Below are positions 27,574 to 37,089 of a stretch of 37,450 nt of DNA, piece by piece. Position numbers and translations under genes: made by a program. Position 1 is the first letter of the stretch, and the number at the start of each line of letters is the position of its first letter. Origin of the DNA: an uncultured Pseudomonadota bacterium (GTDB lineage: Bacteria > Pseudomonadota > Gammaproteobacteria > Methylococcales > Methylomonadaceae); contig CAIQDI010000005.1 in NCBI GenBank assembly GCA_903870545.1, forward strand, positions 1 through 37,450, given 5' to 3'. Under the pieces are notes generated by a model, which had not been told where the DNA came from, searched no databases, and worked only from the letters and a program-made list of their open reading frames with translations.

Positions 27574-27951
27574 ATGGCACATATTTTTGAATATATATTT
27601 GAGGTTCTTTTCGAGTTCATTGAATTCTCAGAACCTTATTTATTAGTCACCACCATTTTTTTTATTCCGCTCACCATTACGATTACGTCGCTGCCCAAAC
27701 GTTTTTTTCAATACGAATTTACTCAGCATCTTCTTCCCGCGTTGTTCGCTCAATACGAAAGTAAAAAAACCACATTGGAGCGCATCAACGGCATCACACA
27801 AAATGCCATGGTTGTCATTTTGATGATTGATTTGTTTGGTTTAGGACATTTCTTTTTTGGTGGCAGCGGAGGTCACGAAAGCAGTTCACATCATGAAGTG
27901 AGTGGACATGTTGCAACTGAAAATAGCGAAGTCACCAGCGGTGAACACTAA
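27574..27951 (+). CDS. Small membrane protein with His-rich tail, function unknown
   Basis: I do not recognise this 125-residue protein. It has an aromatic N-terminus and two hydrophobic segments (about 21-40 and 78-96) separated by a basic/amphipathic stretch (LPKRFFQYEF). The polar C-terminal tail of about 30 residues is rich in His, Ser and Glu, with His at 92, 101, 106, 107, 112 and 125. Such a tail could bind metal, but that is inference. It starts just after the mlaA terminator and ends 2 bp before mutM. Coding is supported by this tight spacing and by the clean hydrophobic pattern; there is no strong Shine-Dalgarno. Confidence 0.7.
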   Translation: MAHIFEYIFEVLFEFIEFSEPYLLVTTIFFIPLTITITSLPKRFFQYEFTQHLLPALFAQYESKKTTLERINGITQNAMVVILMIDLFGLGHFFFGGSGGHESSSHHEVSGHVATENSEVTSGEH

Positions 27952-27953
27952 TT

Positions 27954-28769
27954 ATGCCTGAATTACCCGAAGTCGAAACCACTGGACGCGGTATTTCGCC
28001 GCATATTACCGGCAAAACCATCGAAAACGTCATTGTTCGACAACGGCAATTGCGCTGGTTAATTTCGCCCGATTTTGAAATCAATTTACAGGGCAAAACC
28101 GTCGAAAGTGTCGAGCGTCGGGCAAAATATCTGTTGATTAAAACGCAAAACGGCACGTTAATCGCGCATTTAGGCATGTCGGGAAATTTACGCATCGTGA
28201 AAATGGGTACGCTAATCGGCAAACACGATCACGTTGATATTATTTTCGATGCCGATACAGTGTTACGTTTCAACGATCAACGCCGATTTGGCGCGTTGGT
28301 GTGGGCGACGGGCGACGTAATGAAGCATCCGTTATTGCGCGATTTAGGCGTTGAACCATTATCGGCGGATTTTACTGCGTCACAACTTTATCATTTGGCG
28401 CGGGGGCGACGGGTGCCGGTGAAAACGTTTTTAATGAACGGCAAAATCGTAGTCGGCGTGGGCAACATTTACGCGAACGAAGCGTTATTTATGGCGGCGA
28501 TTTTACCGACGCGCCACGCGGGTGAGTTGTCGTTCATCGACTGTGAAAAATTAGTCGCTTGCATTCGCGAAGTGTTAGCGCGAGCCATTGAACAAGGCGG
28601 CACCACGTTACGCGATTTCGTTAATGCCGACGGAAAATCAGGTTATTTTCAACAACAATTACACGTTTACGGACGCGGAAAACTTGCTTGCACACAATGC
28701 GCTCAACCATTACAAGAAATCCGCATCGCCAATCGTAGCACGGTTTTTTGTGTGCAATGTCAGCATTGA
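27954..28769 (+). CDS. mutM: Formamidopyrimidine-DNA glycosylase (Fpg/MutM)
   Basis: MutM removes 8-oxoguanine and other oxidised purines and nicks the abasic site. The 271-residue protein begins MPELPEVE, giving catalytic Pro2 and Glu3 in precursor numbering. It has the H2TH region (NGKIVVGVGNIYANEALF) and a C-terminal zinc finger with two CxxC pairs (CTQC, CVQC). It follows the small membrane protein by 2 bp, so translation is probably coupled. The coaBC/rpmBG context known in enterics is absent. Confidence 0.97.
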   Translation: MPELPEVETTGRGISPHITGKTIENVIVRQRQLRWLISPDFEINLQGKTVESVERRAKYLLIKTQNGTLIAHLGMSGNLRIVKMGTLIGKHDHVDIIFDADTVLRFNDQRRFGALVWATGDVMKHPLLRDLGVEPLSADFTASQLYHLARGRRVPVKTFLMNGKIVVGVGNIYANEALFMAAILPTRHAGELSFIDCEKLVACIREVLARAIEQGGTTLRDFVNADGKSGYFQQQLHVYGRGKLACTQCAQPLQEIRIANRSTVFCVQCQH

Positions 28770-28902
28770 TTTTGAGCAACATTTAAGGCAAATTTAATAC
28801 ACCCCCTTCTACAATTGCAGCACCTCAACAACGAAACGTACAGTTTTCTTCTCCTAAAGTTAAAACCTTCTTCCCTGTAATCATACTGCGTAAGAAGCTG
28901 GC

Positions 28903-28948
28903 GAAGCACTTTGATCTTGGCAAATATCATTTCAAATCAAAGTTCTTC
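28903..28948. repeat. Inverted repeat in the mutM-rlpA intergenic region
   Basis: GAAGCACTTTGAT (28903-28915) pairs with ATCAAAGTTCTTC (28936-28948) at 12 of 13 positions around a 20-base loop. TGCGTA (28887-28892) and TACGCA (28950-28955) extend the symmetry outward. No T-tract follows, so it is not a plain terminator. The rest of the 235-bp gap (28770-29004) shows no gene or clear promoter. Confidence 0.5.
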
Positions 28949-29004
28949 ATACGCAAAATTATTTTTGTGATTTTGCCTATTGAAAACCAACCCTCGACCA
29001 CTTT

Positions 29005-29781
29005 ATGAAAAAATTGATTCCGATTTTATCGTTAGCTGTTTTAAGCAGTTGTACGAATACAACGCCTTTAGAAGCAAGTTTATCTGTTTTGAAATCGCAC
29101 ATTTTTCCACTGGAAACAAAAGCTAATCTGGCTCTGACTGCAAAACACAATACACCCAAAAAACTCGCGGCAACAACACTAATCCAACCGTATACACGCA
29201 AAATTTCAGGTAAATTAACAGGCGGAAAACACGGCGTTGCATCGTGGTACGGTGCTGATTTTCATGGTAGAAAAACCGCGAACGGAGAATTATTCGATAT
29301 GTACGCCATGACCGCCGCGCACAATAGCCTGCCCATTCCGTCTTATGCTGAAATTACTAATGTTGAAAATAAGCGCACTGTTATTGTCAGGATTAACGAT
29401 CGCGGTCCTTTTTTCGACCATCGCGTTTTAGATTTATCCTATTCTGCTGCGAAACAATTAGGCATGGATGAATCTGGCACGAGTGAAGTTCAAATTAAAA
29501 CCATTGCGCCTGAAAAAGCTCTGCAACAGTTACAAAAACAAAATCAGCCAATTTATTTACAAGTCGGCAGTTTTAACAACAAAAAACTCGCGCAACAGCT
29601 GCAAAAAAGTATCAGTCAGCAAAATTTTCCAGACGCTAAAATTGCCGCGTCCAGTCACAAAGGCGCAACGCTTTATAAAGTCCAGTTGCCGGTTAATTCA
29701 TCGCACAATGCGAGTGATCTCAATAACAAATTGGCTAAACTTGGTATTACTGACACGCAATTTGTCACAGAAACCAATTAA
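29005..29781 (+). CDS. rlpA: RlpA-family septal lytic transglycosylase with SPOR domain
   Basis: This 258-residue outer-membrane lipoprotein has a signal peptide ending LSSC (Cys16). The double-psi beta-barrel domain (about 74-167) carries the residues important in RlpA enzymes at matching spacing: E95, H106 and D132 (TANGE, TAAHNSLPIPSY, RINDRGPF). A C-terminal SPOR domain (about 182-256, IYLQVGSFNNKKLAQ) targets denuded septal peptidoglycan. It would cleave peptide-free glycan during daughter-cell separation. dacA follows after 63 bp, which matches the usual rlpA-dacA clustering. Confidence 0.94.
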   Translation: MKKLIPILSLAVLSSCTNTTPLEASLSVLKSHIFPLETKANLALTAKHNTPKKLAATTLIQPYTRKISGKLTGGKHGVASWYGADFHGRKTANGELFDMYAMTAAHNSLPIPSYAEITNVENKRTVIVRINDRGPFFDHRVLDLSYSAAKQLGMDESGTSEVQIKTIAPEKALQQLQKQNQPIYLQVGSFNNKKLAQQLQKSISQQNFPDAKIAASSHKGATLYKVQLPVNSSHNASDLNNKLAKLGITDTQFVTETN

Positions 29782-29844
29782 ATCAAGCGGCTGTCATGAT
29801 ACAATCGCGCTCAGTTTTATCTTGTTTTACACTGACCGAAGCCC

Positions 29845-31017
29845 ATGACAATCAAATTATTTTTTCGCTTTATTCTCGTTTTTACGTTGATTTTTACCGC
29901 GTTGTTCGTCAACGCGGAAGAATCTGAGATTCTAACCCCCGCTGCACCTAAAATTGCGGCAAGTAGTTTCATTTTAATGGACTATTACACCGGTAAAATT
30001 TTGGCTGAAAATAACGCCGATATTAAACTTGCGCCCGCGAGTTTGACCAAAATTATGACGGTTTACGTCGCGTTTCGTGAAATTAGCAGCGGACATTTGA
30101 ATCTGACCGATTTAGCAACCGTTAGCCAAAATGCCTGGAAAACAGGTGGTTCACGCATGTTTTTGGAAGTGAATATCAAAGTCAGTATCGAAGATTTAAT
30201 CAAAGGTATTGTGATTCAATCCGGCAACGATGCCGCCGTGGCATTGGCTGAACATATCGCCGGCAGTGAATCGACCTTTGCTGAAATGATGAATCAACAA
30301 GCCGCGCGTTTAGGTATGTTGAACAGCCATTTTGAAGACAGTAACGGTTTACCCGCTGAAAATCATTACACTAGCGCCCGCGATTTAGCGATTGTTACCC
30401 GCGCCATCATTGACGAATTTCCCGAGTATTACCGTTGGTTTTCGCAAAAAGAATTCACTTACAATAAAATCACCCAACACAATCGCAATCAATTATTATC
30501 GCGTGATGAAACCGTGGACGGCGTAAAAACAGGCTTTACTGATGATGCCGGTTATTGTTTGGTCGCTTCAGCGGTGCGTGAAAATATGCGGTTGATTTCG
30601 GTGGTAATGGGAACGAGCAGTGCCAATGCGCGGGCAAATGAAAATCAAAATTTGCTCAATTACGGTTTTCGTTTTTTTGAAGGACACAAACTGTATGATG
30701 CCAAAAAACAATTAGCCGAAGCGCGGGTGTGGAAAGGCGATATTCAAAACGTGCCACTCGGTTTAGCGCGTGATTTAAACGTGACAATTCCACGTCGTCA
30801 TTATGCGGATTTGAAAGCCGAATTGATTGTGGATAAAAAAGTCACCGCGCCGATTGCTGAAGGCACGAAACTGGGTTTGGTCAAAGTCACTTTGAACAAT
30901 GACGTAGTGGCAACGGTAGATTTAGTGGCGTTGCGAGCCGTTGAGCAAGGTAATATCTTCCAACGATTTTACGACAGTATTTTAATTATGCGGGAAAAAT
31001 CCAATGACAAAAAGTAA
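29845..31017 (+). CDS. dacA: D-alanyl-D-alanine carboxypeptidase (PBP5/6 type)
   Basis: DacA trims the terminal D-Ala from peptidoglycan pentapeptides. The 390-residue protein has a signal peptide (to about residue 24, FVNAEE). The three penicillin-binding motifs are SLTK (66-69), SGN (126-128) and KTG (228-230). A C-terminal PBP5-like domain (VTIPRRHYADLKAEL onward) precedes a short amphipathic end (RFYDSILIMREK) that probably anchors it to the inner membrane. It overlaps the aminotransferase gene by 14 bp. Confidence 0.96.
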   Translation: MTIKLFFRFILVFTLIFTALFVNAEESEILTPAAPKIAASSFILMDYYTGKILAENNADIKLAPASLTKIMTVYVAFREISSGHLNLTDLATVSQNAWKTGGSRMFLEVNIKVSIEDLIKGIVIQSGNDAAVALAEHIAGSESTFAEMMNQQAARLGMLNSHFEDSNGLPAENHYTSARDLAIVTRAIIDEFPEYYRWFSQKEFTYNKITQHNRNQLLSRDETVDGVKTGFTDDAGYCLVASAVRENMRLISVVMGTSSANARANENQNLLNYGFRFFEGHKLYDAKKQLAEARVWKGDIQNVPLGLARDLNVTIPRRHYADLKAELIVDKKVTAPIAEGTKLGLVKVTLNNDVVATVDLVALRAVEQGNIFQRFYDSILIMREKSNDKK

Positions 31018-31861
31018 GCAAGTATTTTTAAATGGCGCGTATTTACCTGTTGAAAACGCCACCGTTTCGGTAATGGACAGAGGTTTTTTGTTTGGCGACG
31101 GGATTTATGAAGTAATTCCAGTTTATCACGGCAGTTTATTTCGTTTCGACGCGCATTTGGCGCGTTTAGAAAATAGCTTGAAACTGGCTCGCATTGAAAA
31201 TCCGTATTCCCGCGACGAATGGCACAAAATTATGTTGCCGTTAATCGACGAAACGAAAGACCAATATATTTATTTTCAAATTACTCGTGGCGCGGCTGAA
31301 AAACGTGATCATGCGTTTCCATCGGGCGTGAAACCCACGGTTTTTATGATGTGTAACGACATCGTGCCTTTCGACGGCAAAGAATTGGGCGTGAAAGCCA
31401 TCAGCGTGGAAGATAACCGCTGGAGTCTGTGCAATATCAAAGCGATTACGCTGTTGGGCAATATTTTGTTACGTCAACAAGCGGTTGAAAATGACTGCGC
31501 TGAAGCCATTTTAGTACGCGAAGGCTACGTCACCGAAGGTTCGGCGAGTAATGTTTTCGCGGTGATTGACGGCGTTTTAATCACGCCGCCGAAAAGTAAT
31601 TTTATTTTGCCTGGCATTACGCGCGACGTGATTTTAGAACTCGCTGACGCGCATAACATTCCTTATGCTCAAGATATTATTTCGCTCGACGCGCTGAAAA
31701 CCGCGAGTGAAATTTGGTTTGCCAGTTCGACCCGCGAAATTTTGCCCGTGATTGAATTGGACGGTTTGCCGGTTGCGAATGGTAAAGTCGGCGGGCTGTG
31801 GCACACGATGAATGATTTGTTGCAAGCATACAAAAGCAGTTATGCAGCGAGTGAAAAATGA
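31004..31861 (+). CDS. dat: D-amino acid aminotransferase (class IV PLP enzyme)
   Basis: This 285-residue fold-type IV aminotransferase has PLP lysine Lys146 (NIKAITLLGN), family opening VSVMDRGFLFGDGIYEVIPV and REGYVTEGSASNVFAV. The sequence fits D-alanine aminotransferase better than branched-chain or aminodeoxychorismate enzymes. It interconverts D-alanine and D-glutamate with their keto acids, in line with its position between dacA (14-bp overlap) and ybeD (4-bp overlap). The dacA-dat-ybeD order is known in other gammaproteobacteria. Confidence 0.92.
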   Translation: MTKSKQVFLNGAYLPVENATVSVMDRGFLFGDGIYEVIPVYHGSLFRFDAHLARLENSLKLARIENPYSRDEWHKIMLPLIDETKDQYIYFQITRGAAEKRDHAFPSGVKPTVFMMCNDIVPFDGKELGVKAISVEDNRWSLCNIKAITLLGNILLRQQAVENDCAEAILVREGYVTEGSASNVFAVIDGVLITPPKSNFILPGITRDVILELADAHNIPYAQDIISLDALKTASEIWFASSTREILPVIELDGLPVANGKVGGLWHTMNDLLQAYKSSYAASEK

Positions 31862-32136
31862 GTGAAGAAATTGTAGAAGAAACGTTGTTTGAATTTCCGT
31901 GCCAATACGGCATTAAAGCAATGGGCAAACACGGCGATGGCGCGTTAGCCATTACGGTGATTGAAATTGTCAGCCGACACGCGCCCGACACGCATAATCA
32001 CACCGTTAAATCGAAACCCAGCAAAGACGGAAATTATTTGTCGATTACGGTCACGATTGAAGCGACGAGTAAAAAACAGTTGGACGCGATTTATCAGGAT
32101 TTGACCGACCATCCACACGTTTTGTATGCGTTGTAG
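31858..32136 (+). CDS. ybeD: YbeD family (DUF493) protein
   Basis: The 92-residue protein is full length for YbeD, a small ferredoxin-like-fold (ACT-like) protein. The segments LFEFPCQYGIKAMGK, SKPSKDGNYLSITVTIEATSKKQLDAIY and LTDHPHVLYAL are diagnostic. Its biochemical role is unknown; it typically lies between dacA and lipB. Here lipB and lipA do not follow, and a terminator and folP come next. It overlaps dat by ATGA. Confidence 0.93.
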   Translation: MSEEIVEETLFEFPCQYGIKAMGKHGDGALAITVIEIVSRHAPDTHNHTVKSKPSKDGNYLSITVTIEATSKKQLDAIYQDLTDHPHVLYAL

Positions 32137-32200
32137 CTTGATTTTGACGGCGATTTTTTGCTGAAAAAAGCGTTTTTCGTTGCGGTAAAATCATCACCTT

Positions 32201-32223
32201 GCCCGTTTTGTACGGGCTTTTTT
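32201..32223 (+). terminator. Intrinsic terminator of the dacA-dat-ybeD operon, just upstream of folP
   Basis: The stem GCCCGT (32201-32206) pairs with ACGGGC (32212-32217), followed by six T (32218-32223). Only 14 bases separate it from the folP ATG, leaving no room for a folP promoter downstream of it. Confidence 0.82.
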
Positions 32224-32237
32224 ATTAGGATTTTTTT

Positions 32238-33056
32238 ATGTTTTCATCGATTACCAAACCGCTCATCATGGGAATTCTAAACGTTACGCCAGACAGTTTT
32301 TCAGACGGCGGAAAATTTAATCAACTTGATCACGCGCTACAACACGCGCTGCGTATGATTTCGGAAGGCGCGACGATTATCGACATTGGCGGCGAATCGA
32401 CGCGCCCGAATTCTGAACCCGTTTCGCCGAACGAACAAATTCAGCGCGTCGTGCCAATTATCAACGCGATTCGAGAACGCAGCGATGTGTTGATTAGCAT
32501 TGATACGACGTGGCACGTTGTCGCGGAAGCCGCGTTAAATGCGGGTGCGAATATCATTAACGATGTGTCGGCGGGTCAAGATGATGCTCACATGTTTGTG
32601 TTGGCGGCACAAAAAAACGTGCCGATTATTTTGATGCACGCGCAAGGAAAATCCAAAACGATGCAAGATAATCCGTTTTATGAAAACGTGATTTCAGAGG
32701 TGTTGACCGAATTAAAACAACGTGCCGACGTGGCTATTTTTGCTGGCGTGAAAAAAGAAAATATCGTGTTGGACGTGGGCATCGGTTTTGGTAAACGCAA
32801 ACAAGATAATTTAGATTTATTGGCACATTTGGCAGATTTTGTGGCGTTAGGATTTCCGATTTTATTAGGCACCAGCCGCAAACGTTTTATGGGTGCAATT
32901 TGCAATGTGAGCGAACCAGCGGAACTGGTGACGGCTACCGCTGTAACGACCGCGTTGGGCGTAATGGCAGGCGTGCAGCTTTTTCGTGTTCATGATGTGA
33001 AAGAAAATAAGCACGCTCTGGAAGTCGCGTGGGCAATTAGGCAAGCCGCGCCATAA
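32238..33056 (+). CDS. folP: Dihydropteroate synthase
   Basis: FolP joins p-aminobenzoate to dihydropterin pyrophosphate in folate synthesis and is the sulfonamide target. The 272-residue protein has MGILNVTPDSFSDGGKF, IIDIGGESTRPNSEPVS, INDVSAG, VPIILMHAQGKSKTMQ and GTSRKRFMG, all diagnostic. AGGA at 32227-32230 supports the start. The usual neighbours ftsH and glmM are absent. A transcription terminator ends 14 bases before the start codon. Confidence 0.96.
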   Translation: MFSSITKPLIMGILNVTPDSFSDGGKFNQLDHALQHALRMISEGATIIDIGGESTRPNSEPVSPNEQIQRVVPIINAIRERSDVLISIDTTWHVVAEAALNAGANIINDVSAGQDDAHMFVLAAQKNVPIILMHAQGKSKTMQDNPFYENVISEVLTELKQRADVAIFAGVKKENIVLDVGIGFGKRKQDNLDLLAHLADFVALGFPILLGTSRKRFMGAICNVSEPAELVTATAVTTALGVMAGVQLFRVHDVKENKHALEVAWAIRQAAP

Positions 33057-34481
<1,425 letters not shown>

Positions 34482-34506
34482 TTTTCTAAAAATTAGCTGC
34501 ACGCAC

Positions 34507-34540
34507 AAAAAAGCCCTGCGCCGAAAATCGCCGCAGGGCT
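34507..34540 (-). terminator. Terminator-like hairpin downstream of purB, U-tract on the minus strand
   Basis: AGCCCTGCG (34512-34520) pairs with CGCAGGGCT (34532-34540) and the stem extends inward through CGA/TCG. The T-tract faces the minus strand (A6 at 34507-34512 on the plus strand), while the plus side continues TCAGTTCC. It may still weakly stop purB transcripts. No minus-strand gene lies next to it. The rest of the 181-bp gap before the kinase gene shows nothing else clear. Confidence 0.55.
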
Positions 34541-34662
34541 TCAGTTCCATTATCAACGTATCACCTCAATAAAACCAACACATTGCGACTTTCGCATCAT
34601 CAAAACCTACTGCAATAGAAAAACATAGTTGTGAAAATTAAAGCAAAAATGGAGATTTTCTG

Positions 34663-36249
34663 GTGAGAAAAAACACTATAACTTTTCTTCCAAAAACCTT
34701 AACGGTTCTCAAACAACTTGGCGTTGCCGGACTTTATGTATTGTTAGGACTGGTGGATTATCACTATTTTTCTAGCACTTTCTGGCCATGCAGCGGCTTG
34801 GCGTTATCGGCGGTGCTGATTGGCGGCTTGCGGTATTTGTGGAGTATTTTTTTTGGTTCATTATTGTTGGGAAAAATACTTTTCCCTAATGCCTCCGTTT
34901 TAATGGTGTGCGGCATGACATTGGCACACGTTTCAGAAGCCTTTTTGGGTGCTTGGCTGATGACTTATCATCGACCGTTTACCTTGAAAAGACTGCAAGA
35001 TTACTTTCGGTTAGTTTTATTAGGTGGCGCAGTGGCTTGTTTCGTGGGGATTAACATTTCAGTTTCGACGTTATTATTAGCACATTCTCTCGCGCCAATC
35101 GGTTATTTTAAAGTGGCATTACTTTGGTGGATGGGTGACACGCTGGGCGTAATTTTGGTCGCGCCGTTGATATTGTCTTTTTCTATGAAATCAAACGAAG
35201 ATTTAAATCAAAAATGGCTCGAAACATTCCTCGCTGTGGGCATTACCTTTTTTATCGGACAAATCGTTTTCATGGGGTGGTGCAACGAATTTTTTAATGG
35301 GACACCGAAAGGTCTTTTTATGTTTTTACCGATTACTTGGATTGCTGTCCGATTAGACATGCGTGTCACGATGTTTGCGCTGAATATGATTGCAGTTCAG
35401 GCATTAGTCGGCGCGTATTTTAAAGTGGGTTATTTTGCCAATGCTATCGCTAATTCCAATTTGTACTATTACTGGATTTATGTGGTCACATTGTCAGTTG
35501 TCGGCATGGCGTTAGCGATTACGGTGAGCGCGTTAAAAGAAAAAGAGCGTTCTCAGCAAAAAATAGAAAAAATACTACAAACTCTTTTAGATAAAGAACG
35601 TCAGCAGCGCACCGAGCAAAGTAATTTTATGCTTATGCTGGCGCACGAATTAAAAACGCCGTTATCTACCATTAGTATCGCTTTAGGTTCGCCCGTTATG
35701 TCAGAAAATATGCTTTTTCACGCCCAGCGGGCGGTGTCAGATATGAACAATGTGGTAGAGTCTTGCGTACAATCAGAAAGGTTGTCGTTGGAAAAAGAGA
35801 AAATTAAGACGGTGAATTGCACGCCAATCGATGTACTTAATCATTTATGCAACAACTCGAATGTGCCAAAACGGTTCATTGTGACTTCTACAACGTCAAC
35901 CGTTATCAAAACCGATTCGCAATTATTCCACACGATTTTATCCAACTTAATCGATAATGCGTTGAAATACAGTTTGCCCGACAGCTTCATTCAAGTGGTT
36001 GTGGATGCCGAGAAAATCAATGATAAAAATGGCGTTTCTATCACCATTCAAAATTTAATTGGTGTAGCGAGTTATCCCGATGCCGAAAAAGTTTTTCAAA
36101 AGTATTACCGACACAAAGCGGCACATCATAAAACAGGTTCAGGATTAGGTCTTTATTTGGTTAAAGAGTTAGCGAAATTACTGAATAGCGATGTGTTTTA
36201 TTATCACGATACGACGAGTGTTACCTTTAAATTATGGCTACCGATTTAA
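34663..36249 (+). CDS. MASE1-type membrane sensor histidine kinase
   Basis: The 528-residue kinase has an N-terminal multi-pass MASE1-like sensor (about 8 membrane segments, residues 12-290) with the typical opening VDYHYFSSTFWPCSGLALS. A short coiled-coil linker (about 292-320) follows. The HisKA site is LMLAHELKTPLS with phospho-acceptor His328, and HATPase motifs are N-box NLIDNALKY (428-436) and G2 box GSGLG (492-496). The G1 box is altered: the usual DxGxG reads NLIGV. Translation starts at GTG 34663 with GGAG at 34651-34654; the nearby ATG at 34649 hits a stop after five codons. The gene overlaps the response regulator by 16 bp, so they form a two-component pair. The signal sensed is unknown. 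Confidence 0.88.
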   Translation: MRKNTITFLPKTLTVLKQLGVAGLYVLLGLVDYHYFSSTFWPCSGLALSAVLIGGLRYLWSIFFGSLLLGKILFPNASVLMVCGMTLAHVSEAFLGAWLMTYHRPFTLKRLQDYFRLVLLGGAVACFVGINISVSTLLLAHSLAPIGYFKVALLWWMGDTLGVILVAPLILSFSMKSNEDLNQKWLETFLAVGITFFIGQIVFMGWCNEFFNGTPKGLFMFLPITWIAVRLDMRVTMFALNMIAVQALVGAYFKVGYFANAIANSNLYYYWIYVVTLSVVGMALAITVSALKEKERSQQKIEKILQTLLDKERQQRTEQSNFMLMLAHELKTPLSTISIALGSPVMSENMLFHAQRAVSDMNNVVESCVQSERLSLEKEKIKTVNCTPIDVLNHLCNNSNVPKRFIVTSTTSTVIKTDSQLFHTILSNLIDNALKYSLPDSFIQVVVDAEKINDKNGVSITIQNLIGVASYPDAEKVFQKYYRHKAAHHKTGSGLGLYLVKELAKLLNSDVFYYHDTTSVTFKLWLPI

Positions 36250-36947
36250 AAATTTCAGCGAGTTTAAGCATCATTGTGGTTGAAGATCACGATTCACTGC
36301 GAATGGTGACGGTTGAACTGTTGCGTCAACATGGACACAGCGTTGTGGGTTTGGCGTGTGCGGAAGATTTAGACGACGAAGCAGGCGGTCGATATGCCGA
36401 TATTTTTATCATCGATTTAAATTTGCCCAATGAAGATGGTCTCAGCCTCACACGACGCATTAGAAAAGTGAATCCGAATGTGGGCATTATCATCATGACA
36501 GCACGCCAGGAGTTAAGCGACCGAGTCATTGGTTACGAAAGTGGCGCGGATATTTATCTGATTAAACCGGTAAATCCGGCTGAACTTTTGGCGACGATAG
36601 CGTCGTTGTCTCGTCGGGTGAATGGTCTTGGCAATGGAAATAGTATTTTGACGCTTGATTTAAAGCGTCTGGTTTTGAAAGGTATTGCGGGTGAGGTCAG
36701 CCTTAATCAATCCGAATCGCTTCTTCTTAATGCGCTTGCCCGAGCGCAAAACCACCAGTTAGATTATTGGCAAATCATCGATGCCATCGGCGAATTATCG
36801 GCTAATGTTGCGTTCGAAAAATCGAATTTAGAAGTAAAAATGCACCGTTTACGCCAAAAAATCAATCAGGCTTGTGATAATAAAAATGCCATTAAAAGCG
36901 TGCGAGGGCAGGGCTATCAATTGTGCGTCCAGTTAACGATTGTGTAA
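36234..36947 (+). CDS. OmpR/PhoB-type response regulator
   Basis: This 237-residue protein is the partner of the preceding kinase. The receiver domain (about 12-125) has acidic pocket E17/D18, phospho-acceptor Asp61 (FIIDLNLPNEDGL), the switch residue in MTA and the conserved Lys in YLIKPVNP. The C-terminal winged helix (about 137-235) ends LEVKMHRLRQKI and KSVRGQGYQL, diagnostic of the OmpR class. A direct-repeat array lies immediately after the gene and in front of the next one, an obvious candidate binding site. Confidence 0.92.
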   Translation: MATDLKISASLSIIVVEDHDSLRMVTVELLRQHGHSVVGLACAEDLDDEAGGRYADIFIIDLNLPNEDGLSLTRRIRKVNPNVGIIIMTARQELSDRVIGYESGADIYLIKPVNPAELLATIASLSRRVNGLGNGNSILTLDLKRLVLKGIAGEVSLNQSESLLLNALARAQNHQLDYWQIIDAIGELSANVAFEKSNLEVKMHRLRQKINQACDNKNAIKSVRGQGYQLCVQLTIV

Positions 36948-36997
36948 GTTCACCTAATCTCGTAAGTATCGGTAAGTATTGGTAAGTTTCCGTAAGT
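36944..36997 (+). promoter_or_regulatory. Array of GTAAGT direct repeats, candidate OmpR-type regulator binding site
   Basis: GTAAGT begins at 36962, 36972, 36982 and 36992, an exact 10-bp period, with unit about sGTAAGTwTy. A fifth GTAAGTT at 36944 overlaps the regulator stop codon and is out of phase. Same-face hexamers are the form bound by OmpR/PhoB-class dimers. A possible -10 (TTTAAA region, about 37017-37022) lies some 20 bp beyond the last copy, so the array could replace a -35 box of the following gene. Confidence 0.6.
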
Positions 36998-37089
36998 TTT
37001 CTCTTAATTGGTTGTGTTTAAATTCAAAATCTCCACAAGATTATTGGGGTTTTTCTAAACACTCACGACATTATTAAGAATAAAAAACT

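Noticed and set aside
28770-29004. Possible small gene between mutM and rlpA
   Set aside because: No reading frame with a start, ribosome site and sensible composition was found. Only the inverted repeat is notable.
36962-36997. GTAAGT repeats as a minimal CRISPR or microsatellite
   Set aside because: Units are only 10 bp with 4-bp variable parts, far too short for CRISPR. The position between a regulator and a target-like gene favours an operator, although a simple tandem repeat cannot be fully excluded.
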